Shown one piece after another: positions 54,251 to 64,000 of a DNA stretch of 64,000 nucleotides. Location of the stretch: assembly GCF_003989825.1 (NCBI RefSeq), contig NZ_RZHE01000003.1, positions 124,001 through 188,000 on the forward strand, in the 5' to 3' direction. Made by a program: the position numbers and the translations under genes. Position 1 is the first letter of the stretch. Each line of letters opens with the position of its first letter. A model generated the notes under the pieces. That model was not told the origin of the DNA. It searched no databases and was given only the letters and a program-made list of their open reading frames with translations. Origin of the DNA: Vreelandella populi. Lineage in GTDB: Bacteria; Pseudomonadota; Gammaproteobacteria; Pseudomonadales; Halomonadaceae.

Positions 54251-54622
54251 TTACAGCACTTCAGGCGCTAGGGAAATGATCTTCATGAACTTCTCATTAC
54301 GAAGCTCACGAGTAACCGGCCCGAAGATGCGCGTGCCGATCGGCTGTTCGTTGGTGTTATTCAACAAAACTGCCGCATTTCCATCGAAACGGATCAGCGA
54401 ACCGTCACTACGACGGACGCCACTACGGGTGCGAACAACTACCGCTTTCAGGACCTGGCCTTTTTTGACCTTGCCGCGAGGGATAGCTTCTTTCACCGTT
54501 ACTTTAATGACGTCACCAACGCGGGCGTAGCGACGGTGTGAACCGCCTAGCACCTTGATGCATTGCACCCGGCGCGCTCCGCTGTTGTCGGCGACATCCA
54601 GCATTGTCTGAGTCTGAATCAT
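54251..54622 (-). CDS. rplN: 50S ribosomal protein L14
   Basis: 123 residues; [20 protein letters not shown] and the signature [20 protein letters not shown]. First gene of the spc operon; a 51-bp gap from rpsQ probably contains or follows its promoter, which I cannot define. Confidence 0.97.
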   Translation of the reverse strand: MIQTQTMLDVADNSGARRVQCIKVLGGSHRRYARVGDVIKVTVKEAIPRGKVKKGQVLKAVVVRTRSGVRRSDGSLIRFDGNAAVLLNNTNEQPIGTRIFGPVTRELRNEKFMKIISLAPEVL

Positions 54623-54673
54623 CGGTTTTCTCCAAACCTAATCTGACTGCACTGGTTGGACAAACCCAGGGTA

Positions 54674-54934
54674 TTAACCCTTGGCTTGCTCGACCACCTC
54701 GACCAGCGTCCAGGCTTTCTTCTTGGAAAGCGGACGGCACTCCTGAATGGAAACCGTATCGCCTGCCTTAGCCTGGTTCGCCTCATCATGGGCGTGCAGC
54801 TTGGTGGAGCGCTTAACGTATTTTCCGTAGATCGGGTGACGTTCACGACGCTCGATCATAACGACGATGGATTTATCCATCTTGTCGCTCACCACCTTGC
54901 CGGTGAGCGTACGGGTTTTTTTCTCTTCGGCCAT
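54674..54934 (-). CDS. rpsQ: 30S ribosomal protein S17
   Basis: 86 residues from the ATG at 54934 ([20 protein letters not shown]), preceded by GCAGG. A GTG three codons upstream would overlap rpmC and is not preferred. [19 protein letters not shown] is typical. Last gene of the S10 operon. Confidence 0.96.
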   Translation of the reverse strand: MAEEKKTRTLTGKVVSDKMDKSIVVMIERRERHPIYGKYVKRSTKLHAHDEANQAKAGDTVSIQECRPLSKKKAWTLVEVVEQAKG

Positions 54935-54935
54935 C

Positions 54936-55127
54936 TCAATCACCTGCCTTCTCGTTGAGCATAGTCTTAACGCGGGCGATATCCCGACGGACCTGCTTGA
55001 GCAGATGAGTCTGGCTCAGTTGGCCAGTGGCCTTCTGCATGCGCAGGTTAAACTGCTCGCGGAGTAGCTCGAGGAGCTGCTCTTTGAGCTCTCCTGCGGA
55101 CTTTTCACGAATTTCCTGTGCTTTCAT
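54936..55127 (-). CDS. rpmC: 50S ribosomal protein L29
   Basis: 63 residues: [20 protein letters not shown], then [16 protein letters not shown]. The ATG at 55127 shares one base with the rplP stop (TGATG). Two-helix protein at the tunnel exit. S10 operon. Confidence 0.96.
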   Translation of the reverse strand: MKAQEIREKSAGELKEQLLELLREQFNLRMQKATGQLSQTHLLKQVRRDIARVKTMLNEKAGD

Positions 55128-55540
55128 CACATCACCGTCCGTTTCGCAAAGGTGGTGGACAAGGGCATCTTCTGAGCGGCCAGTTCAAATGCTTCACGAG
55201 CCAGCTCTTCGGATACACCTTCAATTTCGTACAGGACCCGACCCGGTTGGATCTGGGCTACCCAGTACTCAACAGAACCTTTACCTTTACCCATACGAAC
55301 TTCGAGCGGCTTCTTGGAAATCGGCTTATCAGGGAAAACGCGGATCCAGATCTTACCGCCACGCTTAACGTGACGTGTGATCGCACGACGGCCGGCTTCG
55401 ATCTGACGCGCAGTGATGCGGCCGCGACCAGTAGCTTTCAGACCGTATTCCCCGAAGCTGATCTTGCTTCCGCGATGCGCCAGGCCACGGTTGCGGCCTT
55501 TCATCATCTTGCGGAATTTCATACGCTTGGGCTGTAACAT
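55127..55540 (-). CDS. rplP: 50S ribosomal protein L16
   Basis: 137 residues; [40 protein letters not shown] and [21 protein letters not shown]-site region of the large subunit. S10 operon, 1-nt overlap with rpmC. Confidence 0.97.
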   Translation of the reverse strand: MLQPKRMKFRKMMKGRNRGLAHRGSKISFGEYGLKATGRGRITARQIEAGRRAITRHVKRGGKIWIRVFPDKPISKKPLEVRMGKGKGSVEYWVAQIQPGRVLYEIEGVSEELAREAFELAAQKMPLSTTFAKRTVM

Positions 55541-55555
55541 CGACTCGCTCTCCCC

Positions 55556-56260
55556 TTACCTGGAACCTTTCTTCTTGGGCGCGTTGCCGGCAGGCTGCTG
55601 TTGCTTAGCCTTGGCACGTACTTCCTCGATACCACCGAGGATTTCGCCCTTGAAGATCCACACTTTGACGCCGATAACGCCGTAGGTGGTGTGAGCCTCA
55701 AAGGTGGCGTAGTCGATATCAGCACGCAGGGTATGCAGCGGAACGCGACCTTCGCGGTACCATTCGGTACGTGCGATTTCAGCACCACCAAGACGACCTG
55801 ACAGCTGAATCTTGATGCCGCCAGCGCCAAGACGCATTGCGTTCTGTACCGCGCGCTTCATGGCACGACGGAACATTACGCGACGCTCAAGCTGACCCGC
55901 TACGTTAGCAGCAACCAGCTTGGCATCCAGCTCCGGCTTGCGAACTTCTTCAATGTTCACATGAACCGGAACACCCATCATTTCGGTAAGATCGCGACGT
56001 AGACGGTCGACATCTTCACCTTTTTTACCAATCACGATACCCGGACGGGCAGTATGAATGGTGATGCGGGCGTTGTTAGCCGGACGCTCGATGTGAATGC
56101 GGCTTACGGAAGCGCTTTTCAGACGCTCTTCCAGGAAGCTGCGCACTTCGAGATCGTTATTGAGCTTATCGGCATAGGCGCCGCGCTCGGCATACCAGAC
56201 AGAAGCATGGTCTTTGACGATGCCCAGTCGAATGCCTGTTGGATTGACTTTCTGACCCAT
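55556..56260 (-). CDS. rpsC: 30S ribosomal protein S3
   Basis: 234 residues; [22 protein letters not shown] domain ([20 protein letters not shown]) and [20 protein letters not shown]. mRNA entry-tunnel helicase component. S10 operon. Confidence 0.97.
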   Translation of the reverse strand: MGQKVNPTGIRLGIVKDHASVWYAERGAYADKLNNDLEVRSFLEERLKSASVSRIHIERPANNARITIHTARPGIVIGKKGEDVDRLRRDLTEMMGVPVHVNIEEVRKPELDAKLVAANVAGQLERRVMFRRAMKRAVQNAMRLGAGGIKIQLSGRLGGAEIARTEWYREGRVPLHTLRADIDYATFEAHTTYGVIGVKVWIFKGEILGGIEEVRAKAKQQQPAGNAPKKKGSR

Positions 56261-56271
56261 CTGGTCGACTC

Positions 56272-56604
56272 CTACTTCTCGGCTACCTTGACGGTGATGT
56301 GGCAGGTGCGCTTCAAGATACGATCCGCACGGCCTTTGGCGCGCGGCTTGATACGCTTGAGCGTCATGCCCTCATCGACGCAGATGGTCGAGACACGCAG
56401 CTCGTCGATGTCCATGCCGTTATTTTCTTCCGCATTCGCGATGGCGGACTGAAGCACTTTCTTGACCAGCTTGGCAGCCTTCTTCGGTGAGAAGGTCAGC
56501 AGATCAATAGCTTCGGCGACCGGTTTACCGCGCACCTGGTCAGCCACCAAACGGGCCTTCTGTGCGGATAAAGCAGCGCCACTCAGCTTAGCTGTGACTT
56601 CCAT
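56272..56604 (-). CDS. rplV: 50S ribosomal protein L22
   Basis: 110 residues; [20 protein letters not shown] and the C-terminal [20 protein letters not shown], whose beta hairpin lines the exit tunnel. No sign of macrolide-resistance insertions. S10 operon. Confidence 0.97.
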   Translation of the reverse strand: MEVTAKLSGAALSAQKARLVADQVRGKPVAEAIDLLTFSPKKAAKLVKKVLQSAIANAEENNGMDIDELRVSTICVDEGMTLKRIKPRAKGRADRILKRTCHITVKVAEK

Positions 56605-56622
56605 CTCTAAATCCTCTCTGGC

Positions 56623-56898
56623 TTACCGTTTGGCTTTCTTGTCCGCAGCATGCCCGCGATATGTGCGAGTAGCAGCGAATTCGCCAAGTTTATGACCCAC
56701 CATTTCCTCGGAGACGTGCACCGGGACATGCTGGCGTCCGTTATGGACTGCGATGGTCAGACCTACCATGTTGGGCAGGATCATCGAACGACGCGACCAG
56801 GTCTTGATCGGTTTGCGATCGTTCTTCTCCACTGCAGCCTCTACCTTCTTCAAAAGATGAAGGTCAATGAAGGGACCTTTCTTTAGTGAACGTGGCAC
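56623..56898 (-). CDS. rpsS: 30S ribosomal protein S19
   Basis: 91 residues; [40 protein letters not shown] and [20 protein letters not shown]. Small-subunit head. S10 operon. Confidence 0.97.
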   Translation of the reverse strand: MPRSLKKGPFIDLHLLKKVEAAVEKNDRKPIKTWSRRSMILPNMVGLTIAVHNGRQHVPVHVSEEMVGHKLGEFAATRTYRGHAADKKAKR

Positions 56899-56931
56899 AG
56901 CCGTTACCTCTTAATGTCTTGGCAATTTCGA

Positions 56932-57762
56932 TTAACGCGTCTTGTTACGACGACGAATAATCAGCTTGTCGGTGCGCTTGTTCTTACGCGTCTTGTGACC
57001 CTTAGTCGGCACACCCCATGGGGATACCGGGTGACGACCACCACTGGTGCGGCCTTCACCACCACCGTGCGGGTGATCCACCGGGTTCATCGCGACACCG
57101 CGAACAGTCGGACGCACGCCTCTCCAGCGCTTCGCACCGGCCTTGCCAAGTTGACGCAGGCTGTGCTCGGAGTTGCTCACTTCACCCAGGGTCGCGCGGC
57201 ACTCGGCCAGTACTTTACGCATTTCGCCAGAGCGAAGACGTAAGGTGGCGTAGTTACCTTCACGAGCGACCAGCTGGGCGCTAGTACCGGCACTGCGAGC
57301 AATCTGCGCGCCTTTGCCCGGCTTAAGTTCAATACCGTGAACGGTAGAACCAAGCGGTACATTGCGCAGAGGCAAGGCATTGCCTTTCTTGATGGGCGCG
57401 TTAACACCTGATTCCAGCACGTCACCCGCGCTGACACCTTTCGGTGCAATGATGTAACGACGCTCGCCATCTGCATATTTCAATAGTGCAATATGCGCAC
57501 TACGGTTCGGGTCGTGCTCCAGACGCTCAACGGTGGCCGGAATGCCATCCTTGGTGCGCTTGAAGTCGATCAACCGGTAGTGATGACGGTGACCACCGCC
57601 CACGTGGCGGGTGGTGATACGACCGTAGTTATTACGGCCACCGGACTTGGACTGTTTTTCCAAAAGCGGTGCATACGCACGGCCCTTGTACAGTTCCTCG
57701 CCAACGATCTTGACGACGTGGCGACGACCGGCGGAAGTGGGTTTGGTCTTGACGATTGCCAT
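56932..57762 (-). CDS. rplB: 50S ribosomal protein L2
   Basis: 276 residues; [20 protein letters not shown], then [24 protein letters not shown] segment [20 protein letters not shown] and the peptidyl-transferase-proximal [20 protein letters not shown]. Essential for subunit joining. S10 operon. Confidence 0.97.
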   Translation of the reverse strand: MAIVKTKPTSAGRRHVVKIVGEELYKGRAYAPLLEKQSKSGGRNNYGRITTRHVGGGHRHHYRLIDFKRTKDGIPATVERLEHDPNRSAHIALLKYADGERRYIIAPKGVSAGDVLESGVNAPIKKGNALPLRNVPLGSTVHGIELKPGKGAQIARSAGTSAQLVAREGNYATLRLRSGEMRKVLAECRATLGEVSNSEHSLRQLGKAGAKRWRGVRPTVRGVAMNPVDHPHGGGEGRTSGGRHPVSPWGVPTKGHKTRKNKRTDKLIIRRRNKTR

Positions 57763-57779
57763 TTTCCGTACTCCTGCCC

Positions 57780-58076
57780 TTATTCGGCGCCAGAGAAGTC
57801 TTCGAGCGTTTCACCCGCAGCCAGGGTCACATACGCTTTGCGGTAACCCTTACGCTGGCCAACGCCGTGTGCAGTACGCTTGGTTTTACCCTTCATGTTC
57901 AGTACCTGAACATTACCGACCTTCTTGCCGAACAGTGCTTCAACGGCTTTCTTGATCTCGGGCTTGGTAGCATCAGTTGCCACCTTGAAAACGTACTGGT
58001 TGCGCTCTGCAGCCATCGCGGCCTTTTCGGTCACGTGCGGTCCAAGCAGAACCTTGAATACGCGTTCCTGGTTCAT
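57780..58076 (-). CDS. rplW: 50S ribosomal protein L23
   Basis: 98 residues; [20 protein letters not shown] and [20 protein letters not shown]. Docking site for SRP and trigger factor at the tunnel exit. The start overlaps the rplD stop by 4 nt (ATGA). Confidence 0.97.
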   Translation of the reverse strand: MNQERVFKVLLGPHVTEKAAMAAERNQYVFKVATDATKPEIKKAVEALFGKKVGNVQVLNMKGKTKRTAHGVGQRKGYRKAYVTLAAGETLEDFSGAE

Positions 58077-58678
58077 GCCAGCTTCTCCTCGAATTTACGC
58101 AGGGCGGAGACGGTAACCAGGACCTTATCAAAGGCAACCAGGCTAACCGGGTCAGCTGCCGCGACATCCACCACGTCAACGTGGGGAAGGTTGCGTGCGG
58201 CCAGATAGAGCTTTTCGTCGACTTCTTCAGTGACGATCAACACTTTTTCAAGGTTGAGCTCTTTCAGCTTGGCAGCTACCTGCTTGGTCTTGGGCGCTTC
58301 GACGCTGAACTCTTCAATAGCGACTAAACGCTCTTGACGTACAAGCTCAGACAGGATGGAGCGCATCGCCGCGCGGTACATCTTGCGGTTAACCTTCTGG
58401 GTGTAGTCTTGCGGACGTGCCGCGAAGGTTACGCCGCCGCTGCGCCACAGCGGAGAGCGGATGGTGCCGGCACGTGCACGACCGGTACCTTTCTGGCGCC
58501 ATGGTTTCTTACCACCACCACGTACGTCGGAACGGCTCTTTTGAGCGCGAGTACCCTGGCGGCCACCGGCCAAATAGGCGGTAACAACCTGGTGTACTAG
58601 TGCTTCGTTGAATTCTTTGCCAAAAGTGGCGTCGGCTACTTCAACGGTACCCGTGCCTGCAGCAAGATTCAGATTCAT
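58073..58678 (-). CDS. rplD: 50S ribosomal protein L4
   Basis: 201 residues; [40 protein letters not shown] (tunnel-lining loop) and [16 protein letters not shown]. In E. coli L4 represses the S10 operon through its leader; here no obvious long leader precedes rpsJ. Confidence 0.97.
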   Translation of the reverse strand: MNLNLAAGTGTVEVADATFGKEFNEALVHQVVTAYLAGGRQGTRAQKSRSDVRGGGKKPWRQKGTGRARAGTIRSPLWRSGGVTFAARPQDYTQKVNRKMYRAAMRSILSELVRQERLVAIEEFSVEAPKTKQVAAKLKELNLEKVLIVTEEVDEKLYLAARNLPHVDVVDVAAADPVSLVAFDKVLVTVSALRKFEEKLA

Positions 58679-58693
58679 TGGTAATTATCCCCT

Positions 58694-59332
58694 TCAGCCA
58701 GCTTTCACGGCGCTGCGAACGATAACGTCGCTACCGGGTGCTCCCGGTACAGCGCCCTTGATCAGCAGCAGGTTACGCTCGGCGTCAACACGGACGATCT
58801 CAAGGCTCTGTACGGTGCAACGGGTATTACCCATTTGACCGGCCATTTTCTTGCCTTTAAATACGCGACCTGGTGTTTGACACATGCCGATAGAACCCGG
58901 CGCGCGATGCGACAGGGAGTTACCATGGCTGTTGTCTTGGGTACGGAAGTTCCAGCGCTTAACAGCACCCTGGAAGCCTTTACCCTTAGAGGTGCCAGTC
59001 ACGTCGATTATTTGACCAGCTTCAAAGAGGGATACAGTGAGCTCGCCGCCCACTTCAGGAGCTTCTTCACCTTCTGCAAGGCGGAATTCCATCAGCGAAC
59101 GACCAGCTTCAACACCCGCCTTGGCAAACTGTCCAGCTTGCGCTTTGGTGAGGTGCTTGGCTTTACGAGAACCTGTAGTGATCTGAATCGCTGCGTAGCC
59201 GTCAGACTCAATGGTCTTAACGCGCGTAACACGATTAGGATCAACTTCAATAACGGTCACGGGCACAGATGCGCCATCTTCGGTAAAGACACGGGTCATC
59301 CCGGCCTTTTTACCGACTAAACCGATAGTCAT
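58694..59332 (-). CDS. rplC: 50S ribosomal protein L3
   Basis: 212 residues; [40 protein letters not shown] and [20 protein letters not shown] (the loop reaching the peptidyl-transferase centre, with the Gln that is methylated in E. coli). Separated from rpsJ by an unusually long gap of 159 bp. Confidence 0.97.
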   Translation of the reverse strand: MTIGLVGKKAGMTRVFTEDGASVPVTVIEVDPNRVTRVKTIESDGYAAIQITTGSRKAKHLTKAQAGQFAKAGVEAGRSLMEFRLAEGEEAPEVGGELTVSLFEAGQIIDVTGTSKGKGFQGAVKRWNFRTQDNSHGNSLSHRAPGSIGMCQTPGRVFKGKKMAGQMGNTRCTVQSLEIVRVDAERNLLLIKGAVPGAPGSDVIVRSAVKAG

Positions 59333-59491
59333 ACTCAGTCTCCTATAGTGTACGGGGCTATCACCCGCTATGGCTGCCCTTTCCAGAGCATTCCACTAGC
59401 ACATTGTGTGGCGCCTCACGGCGCGGCGGCTGCTGATCGTACTAACTCGCAATGCGAGCGACGAACGCTGGGCCGCAAGTGTCTAGTGTAA
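59333..59491. other. 159-bp rpsJ-rplC spacer with hairpins
   Basis: Neighbouring genes of the S10 operon are separated by 11-33 bp, so this gap stands out. It holds CTCGC-AAT-GCGAG and GC-rich arms around 59425-59450 (GGCGCC, GGCGCGGCGGC). No ORF is seen. It could be a relocated L4-responsive leader or a secondary promoter; neither can be shown from sequence. Confidence 0.5.
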
Positions 59492-59803
59492 TTAGTCGAG
59501 CTTGATTTGCACGTCTACGCCAGCGGCGAGATCGAGCTTCATCAACGCATCAACAGTTTTCTCGGTCGGCTCAACGATGTCGAGCACACGCTTGTGCGTG
59601 CGAATCTCATACTGGTCACGCGCATCTTTGTTGACGTGCGGTGAAATCAGGATGGTATAACGCTCGCGGTTGGTCGGCAGCGGAATCGGTCCACGAACCT
59701 GAGCACCAGTACGTTTAGCGGTTTCAACAATCTCCGCTGTGGACTGATCGATCAGGCGATGGTCGAACGCTTTCAACCGAATGCGAATCTTCTGGTTCTG
59801 CAT
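59492..59803 (-). CDS. rpsJ: 30S ribosomal protein S10 / NusE
   Basis: 103 residues; [40 protein letters not shown] and [20 protein letters not shown]. Also acts as NusE in antitermination. First gene of the S10 operon, driven by a consensus promoter 65 bp upstream. Confidence 0.97.
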   Translation of the reverse strand: MQNQKIRIRLKAFDHRLIDQSTAEIVETAKRTGAQVRGPIPLPTNRERYTILISPHVNKDARDQYEIRTHKRVLDIVEPTEKTVDALMKLDLAAGVDVQIKLD

Positions 59804-59827
59804 TTGCCCTAAACTCCAATGGATGTC

Positions 59828-59843
59828 GACGGCGCGAGCCGTC
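59828..59843 (-). promoter_or_regulatory. GCGA-type tetraloop hairpin in the rpsJ leader
   Basis: GACGGC stem with GCCGTC and a four-base loop, lying between the predicted transcription start and the rpsJ ribosome-binding site (leader about 58 nt). It could affect translation of rpsJ. It is far shorter than the E. coli S10 leader. Confidence 0.4.
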
Positions 59844-59867
59844 TACCCACGCATTCAAAGGATGCGC

Positions 59868-59896
59868 ATTATAGGCACGCCAAAAGCCCATGTCAA
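59868..59896 (-). promoter_or_regulatory. consensus sigma70 promoter of the S10 operon
   Basis: Minus strand TTGACA (59896-59891), exactly 17 bp, then TATAAT (59873-59868). Both hexamers are perfect. The predicted start is near 59861. It lies immediately after the tufA terminator, making the S10 operon independent of str. Confidence 0.88.
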
Positions 59897-59917
59897 ACAT
59901 TTGCTAATGGTGCGCAG

Positions 59918-59944
59918 AAAAGGGGGCTCCCAGGAGCCCCCTTT
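59918..59944 (-). terminator. rho-independent terminator of the str operon (after tufA)
   Basis: GGGGGCTCC/GGAGCCCCC stem; on the minus strand it is followed by TTTTC. Located 20 nt after the tufA stop and just ahead of the S10 promoter. Confidence 0.9.
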
Positions 59945-59962
59945 CTCATTCAAGTAAAATGA

Positions 59963-61156
59963 TTACTGAACGATTTTGGCCACAACACCAGCACCAACGG
60001 TACGGCCGCCTTCGCGAATCGCGAAGCGCAGACCTTCATCCATGGCGATTGGAGCGATCAGAGTAACAACCATCTGAACGTTGTCGCCCGGCATTACCAT
60101 TTCAACACCTTCCGGCAGTTCACAAGTACCCGTTACGTCAGTGGTACGGAAGTAGAACTGAGGACGGTAGCCCTTGAAGAAAGGCGTGTGACGACCGCCT
60201 TCTTCTTTGGACAGTACGTAAACTTCTGCTTCGAAGGTAGTGTGCGGGTGGATGGTGCCCGGCTTGGCCAGAACCTGACCACGCTCAACGTCATCACGCT
60301 TAGTACCACGCAGCAGGGCGCCAACGTTCTCACCAGCACGACCTTCGTCGAGCAGTTTGCGGAACATTTCAACACCGGTAACGATGGTTTTGGTGGTGTC
60401 GCGGATACCCACGATTTCCACTTCTTCACCGGCTTTAACGATACCGCGCTCTACACGACCGGTAACAACAGTACCACGGCCAGAGATAGAGAATACGTCT
60501 TCGATCGGCATCAGGAACGGCTGGTCGATAGCACGCTCCGGCTCAGGGATGTACTCATCCAGAGCTTTGATCAGATTAGCAACAGCGGTAGTACCCATGC
60601 CGTTCTCATCTTCACCGTTCAGAGCCATCAGCGCAGAACCAGTGATGATCGGAGTGTCGTCACCCGGGAAGTCGTACTGGTCGAGGAGTTCGCGAACTTC
60701 CATCTCTACCAGTTCGAGAAGCTCTTCGTCATCGACCATGTCCGCTTTGTTCAGGAACACAACGATGAACGGAACGCCAACCTGACGAGACAGCAGGATG
60801 TGCTCGCGAGTCTGCGGCATCGGGCCGTCAGCGGCAGAACATACCAGGATCGCGCCGTCCATCTGCGCAGCACCGGTGATCATGTTCTTGACGTAGTCAG
60901 CGTGTCCTGGGCAGTCAACGTGAGCGTAGTGACGCTCTTCTGACTGATATTCCACGTGTGAAGTCGCGATGGTGATACCACGCTCGCGCTCTTCAGGAGC
61001 GTTATCGATAGTATCGAATTCACGCCAGTCGCCGCCGAAAACCTCAGCAGACACGCGGGTTAGGGCCGCTGTCAGAGTCGTTTTACCGTGGTCGACGTGA
61101 CCGATGGTGCCGACGTTGACGTGCGGTTTGGAACGTTCGAATTTTTCCTTAGCCAC
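59963..61156 (-). CDS. tuf: elongation factor Tu
   Basis: 397 residues. GTP-binding G1 GHVDHGKT, G3 DCPGH, G4 NKAD and G5 SAL (GSALMAL), then domains II and III ending GVVAKIVQ. Delivers aminoacyl-tRNA to the ribosome. It is 29 bp downstream of fusA in the str operon. A second tuf copy elsewhere is usual in gammaproteobacteria but cannot be seen here. Confidence 0.98.
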   Translation of the reverse strand: MAKEKFERSKPHVNVGTIGHVDHGKTTLTAALTRVSAEVFGGDWREFDTIDNAPEERERGITIATSHVEYQSEERHYAHVDCPGHADYVKNMITGAAQMDGAILVCSAADGPMPQTREHILLSRQVGVPFIVVFLNKADMVDDEELLELVEMEVRELLDQYDFPGDDTPIITGSALMALNGEDENGMGTTAVANLIKALDEYIPEPERAIDQPFLMPIEDVFSISGRGTVVTGRVERGIVKAGEEVEIVGIRDTTKTIVTGVEMFRKLLDEGRAGENVGALLRGTKRDDVERGQVLAKPGTIHPHTTFEAEVYVLSKEEGGRHTPFFKGYRPQFYFRTTDVTGTCELPEGVEMVMPGDNVQMVVTLIAPIAMDEGLRFAIREGGRTVGAGVVAKIVQ

Positions 61157-61185
61157 TGCTATAACCTCTTTACGTTAGCTAACGG

Positions 61186-63309
61186 TTAACCGTTTTGATT
61201 GATGACGGCTTCAACGACGCTGGAGGGCGCCTCCTCGTACTTCGCGAACTCCATAGAGTAGCTCGCACGGCCCTGGGTTTGTGAGCGCAGGTCGGTTGCG
61301 TAACCGAACATCTCACCCAGTGGCACCGTTGCACGAATGACTTTACCAGCAGAAGAGTCATCCATGCCCTGCACCAGACCGCGACGACGGCTCAGGTCAC
61401 CCATGACGTCACCCATAAATTCTTCGGGAGTCACGATTTCGACCTTCATCACCGGCTCCAGCAGCACGGCCTTGGCCTTCCTGGCACCTTCCTTCACTGC
61501 CATAGAAGAAGCAATCTTGAACGCAGTCTCGTTAGAGTCTACGTCGTGGAAGGAGCCGTCGAACAGCGTCACTTTAACGTCGATCATCGGGTAGCCCGCG
61601 ATGACACCGTTTTTAAGCTGCTCGTAAGCGCCTTTCTCCACCGCAGGGACGTATTCCTTCGGAACCGTACCACCTACGATCTCAGAGTTGAACTTGAAGA
61701 AGATTTCGTCTTCGCCTTCACCCTTGTCTGCAGCAGTCAGCGGCTCGATACGCAGCCAAACGTGACCGTACTGACCACGACCACCGGACTGACGTACAAA
61801 CTTACCTTCCTGCTCGACATTGCCGCGAATAGTTTCGCGGTATGCCACCTGCGGCTTACCGATGTTCGCCTCAACCTTGAACTCGCGACGCATACGGTCA
61901 ACGATGATGTCCAGGTGAAGCTCACCCATACCAGATATAATGGTCTGGCCGGTTTCTTCGTCGGTTTTAACCTGGAAAGAGGGATCTTCCTGAGCCAGCT
62001 TGCCCAGTGCAATACCCATTTTTTCCTGGTCAGCCTTGGACTTCGGTTCAACGGCTACCGAGATAACCGGATCCGGGAACTCCATGCGCTCGAGAACAAT
62101 CTTGTTATCGATATCGCACAGGGTGTCACCTGTGGTGACGTCTTTCAGGCCGATACACGCAGCGATATCGCCGGCGAGTACTTCCTTGATTTCTTCACGT
62201 GAGTTGGCGTGCATCTGAACGATACGGCCAACACGCTCTTTCTTCTGCTTAACGGAGTTATAAACACCGTCACCAGATTTCAGAACGCCCGAGTAGACGC
62301 GGATAAAGGTCAGCGTACCAACGAAGGGGTCGGTCGCGATCTTGAATGCCAACGCTGCAAACGGAGCATCATCATCTGCTACACGCGTAGCGATGGTGCC
62401 GTCTTTATCGTCCAACTCACCTTCGATCGCCTTAACTTCAGTCGGCGAAGGCATGTATTCGATAATGCCATCCAGTACCGCCTGAACGCCTTTGTTTTTA
62501 AAGGCAGAACCACAGGTAACCAGAACAATATCGTTAGCCAGAGTACGCGCACGAAGGCCAGCTTTGATCTCTTCGATCGTCAGCTCACCACCTTCCAGGT
62601 ACTTCTCCATCAGCTCGTCAGAGCCTTCGGCAGCAGCCTCAACCATTTGCTCGCGATACTTCTCGGCAGTTTCTTGCAGCTCAGCCGGAATATCAACGAG
62701 TTCAAAGTTCATACCCAGACTGGCTTCATCCCACAGGATAGCCTTCATCTGGATAAGGTCGACAACGCCCTTAAAGTCTTCTTCTGTGCCCCAGTTAATC
62801 TGGATCGGCACAGCATTCGCGCCCAGACGCTCTTTCAACTGGTCAACGACCATGAAGAAGTCAGCGCCGGTACGGTCCATCTTGTTGACGAAGACCATAC
62901 GCGGTACTTCGTACTTGTTGGCTTGGCGCCATACGGTCTCGGTCTGCGGCTGAACGCCGGAAGAACCGCACAGTACAACGACCGCACCATCAAGAACACG
63001 TAGAGAACGCTCAACTTCGATAGTGAAGTCAACGTGCCCAGGCGTATCGATGATGTTGATGCGGTGCTCGTCGAACTGCTTGGCCATACCTTGCCAGAAG
63101 GTGGTTACAGCCGCAGAGGTGATAGTAATACCACGCTCTTGCTCCTGCTCCATCCAGTCTGTCGTCGCAGCACCGTCGTGTACTTCACCTACCTTGTGAG
63201 AAAGGCCGGTATAGAACAGGACGCGTTCAGTCGTCGTGGTTTTACCCGCGTCGACGTGCGCTACGATACCAATATTGCGATAACGCTTAAGTGGTGTCTT
63301 GCGTGCCAC
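61186..63309 (-). CDS. fusA: elongation factor G
   Basis: 707 residues. G1 [10 protein letters not shown]3 DTPGH, G4 [10 protein letters not shown], effector region [10 protein letters not shown]; domains II-V follow to [13 protein letters not shown]. Catalyses translocation. The str-operon order rpsG-fusA-tuf is kept. A 232-bp gap separates it from rpsG. Confidence 0.98.
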   Translation of the reverse strand: MARKTPLKRYRNIGIVAHVDAGKTTTTERVLFYTGLSHKVGEVHDGAATTDWMEQEQERGITITSAAVTTFWQGMAKQFDEHRINIIDTPGHVDFTIEVERSLRVLDGAVVVLCGSSGVQPQTETVWRQANKYEVPRMVFVNKMDRTGADFFMVVDQLKERLGANAVPIQINWGTEEDFKGVVDLIQMKAILWDEASLGMNFELVDIPAELQETAEKYREQMVEAAAEGSDELMEKYLEGGELTIEEIKAGLRARTLANDIVLVTCGSAFKNKGVQAVLDGIIEYMPSPTEVKAIEGELDDKDGTIATRVADDDAPFAALAFKIATDPFVGTLTFIRVYSGVLKSGDGVYNSVKQKKERVGRIVQMHANSREEIKEVLAGDIAACIGLKDVTTGDTLCDIDNKIVLERMEFPDPVISVAVEPKSKADQEKMGIALGKLAQEDPSFQVKTDEETGQTIISGMGELHLDIIVDRMRREFKVEANIGKPQVAYRETIRGNVEQEGKFVRQSGGRGQYGHVWLRIEPLTAADKGEGEDEIFFKFNSEIVGGTVPKEYVPAVEKGAYEQLKNGVIAGYPMIDVKVTLFDGSFHDVDSNETAFKIASSMAVKEGARKAKAVLLEPVMKVEIVTPEEFMGDVMGDLSRRRGLVQGMDDSSAGKVIRATVPLGEMFGYATDLRSQTQGRASYSMEFAKYEEAPSSVVEAVINQNG

Positions 63310-63541
63310 GGTGAAACTCCCGTTAGTTGGCGATGCTCGTTAATTTAGCAGCGGTGAAAGTGAGCCTTACGCCACCGCCGCCATCACAACATGATAGCGG
63401 CGGGGTGTTGCAACAAAGCGACTCGACTTACCACTTTCAACGACGCCATGCTGAAACAACGTGCATATATAAACGCGAACTCTACAAACACTGCGCTTAC
63501 AAACGCCGTACCTAGAAACGCCGTTCTTAGAAGCGACGCTC
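63310..63541. other. rpsG-fusA intergenic region
   Basis: 232 bp without a gene. The rpsG-proximal third is a 15-bp tandem repeat (separate entry). The GCGGTGGCGTAAG/GCGGCGG section near 63370-63405 is GC-rich and contains CCGCCGCCATCA...TAGCGGCGG, a possible hairpin. In E. coli the shorter gap carries the S7-binding site; I cannot assign one here. Confidence 0.5.
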
Positions 63542-63548
63542 TTAGAAA
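63474..63548 (-). repeat. 15-bp tandem repeat, five clear units, running into the rpsG stop codon
   Basis: Units on the plus strand at 63474, 63489, 63504, 63519 and 63534, for example CGCCGTTCTTAGAAG and CGACGCTCTTAGAAA (consensus CGCCGT-TCTTAGAAA). The last unit contains the rpsG stop (63542-63544) and the codons before it. Fainter units continue left to about 63442. The repeat may have grown outward from the 3' end of rpsG. Confidence 0.85.
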
Positions 63549-64000
63549 CGATAGTGCGAGAAAGCTTTGTTGGCTTCGGCCATACGATGCACGTCTTCGC
63601 GCTTCTTAACAGCCGAACCTTTACCTTCTGCCGCATCCAGCATTTCACCAGCCAGACGCTGAACCATCGTTTTTTCACCGCGACGACGTGCCGCGTCTAC
63701 CAGCCAGCGCATAGCGAGCGCTTGACGGCGTGACGGACGAACCTCAACCGGCACCTGATAGGTCGCACCACCTACGCGGCGCGACTTTACTTCGACCATC
63801 GGCTGGATAGTTTCCAGCGCCTTGTCGAAGATTTCCAGCGGCTCTTCTTTACTACGCTCGGCAACCTTGTCCAACGCACCATAAACAATGCGTTCAGCTA
63901 TGGACTTCTTGCCACTGACCATCAGGTGGTTCATGAACTTCGCCAGACGCTCACTTCCGAACTTAGGATCCGGCAGGATTTCGCGTTTAGCTACAACTCT
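63542..64000 (-). CDS. rpsG: 30S ribosomal protein S7 (partial, N-terminus beyond right edge)
   Basis: 153 codons including the stop are visible to the edge: [20 protein letters not shown], then [20 protein letters not shown] and the end SHYRF. Only the first few residues (MPRR-type) are missing. Primary assembly protein of the 30S head and, in E. coli, repressor of the str operon. The internal ATG at 63934 is not the start. Confidence 0.97.
   Translation of the reverse strand, partial: RVVAKREILPDPKFGSERLAKFMNHLMVSGKKSIAERIVYGALDKVAERSKEEPLEIFDKALETIQPMVEVKSRRVGGATYQVPVEVRPSRRQALAMRWLVDAARRRGEKTMVQRLAGEMLDAAEGKGSAVKKREDVHRMAEANKAFSHYRF

Noticed and set aside
63367-63678. 103-residue minus-strand frame with a pentapeptide-like repeat (SKNGV, SRYGV)
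   Set aside because: The repeat comes from the 15-bp tandem DNA; the frame lies out of phase over the end of rpsG and has no ribosome-binding site or homology-like feature.

Overview
The window reads as chromosomal DNA of a halophilic gammaproteobacterium, most likely Halomonadaceae (Halomonas or a close relative). This is inferred from the canonical gammaproteobacterial str-S10-spc-alpha ribosomal superoperon, the glnA-ntrB-ntrC order, moderately high GC, acidic proteins and a gltS/ampR-ampC/znu complement. Almost all of it is ordinary, well-packed chromosome. The accessory parts lie at about 23.0-25.6 kb and 33.5-38.1 kb.

Layout. 1-3.95 kb is a phosphorus block: a UshA-like 5'-nucleotidase (running off the left edge) divergent from phnD-phnC-phnE, with an 11-bp-phased ladder of PhoB-like half-sites between them. 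4.0-9.6 kb holds a short-chain dehydrogenase, a molybdopterin formate dehydrogenase with its DUF1641 partner, and an aldo/keto reductase. 9.7-15.9 kb holds a porin, a glycosyltransferase/PAP2 phosphatase pair, a GltS-type glutamate symporter, a 43-residue membrane protein, an entericidin-like lipoprotein and a YqiA-like esterase. 15.9-20.5 kb is the nitrogen control block ntrC, ntrB, glnA, with a sigma54 promoter and NtrC dyads that can be read directly.

20.5-25.7 kb has an acyltransferase, an exported esterase and a small hypothetical gene, followed by a scar. The scar contains the 5' part of a type I-F cas1 with an in-frame amber codon, a degenerate I-F CRISPR repeat, two copies of a 90-bp repeat, and fragments of Mu-like virion genes G and I flanking an AT-rich DUF2971 gene. 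It looks like a type I-F CRISPR-Cas locus wrecked by a Mu-like prophage that later decayed. 25.7-31.3 kb has an exported hypothetical protein, a PilZ/HD-GYP protein and a Zur-type zinc operon (small membrane protein, znuC, znuB, znuA). 31.4-33.5 kb is a divergent ampR-ampC pair. 33.5-38.1 kb has a MITE-like palindrome, a galE pseudogene and a glycosyltransferase/UDP-galactopyranose mutase/glycoside hydrolase operon. 38.2-44.2 kb has a cupin protein, gloA-DUF6164, DUF2237, a TPP riboswitch with thiM-thiE and a LysR gene, DoxX and a DODA-type dioxygenase. 44.3-45.6 kb is a penicillin-binding D-Ala-D-Ala carboxypeptidase with a SPOR domain.

46-64 kb, on the minus strand, carries rpsG (cut by the right edge), fusA, tufA, the S10, spc and alpha operons through rplQ. 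All expected genes in that run are present and apparently intact. I see no tRNA or rRNA gene. I did not find a clearly new multi-gene system. The most unusual material is the cas1/CRISPR/Mu scar with its DUF2971 cargo, the galactofuranose-type glycan operon behind a dead galE, the small membrane protein coupled to znuC, and a 15-bp tandem repeat running into the rpsG stop codon.
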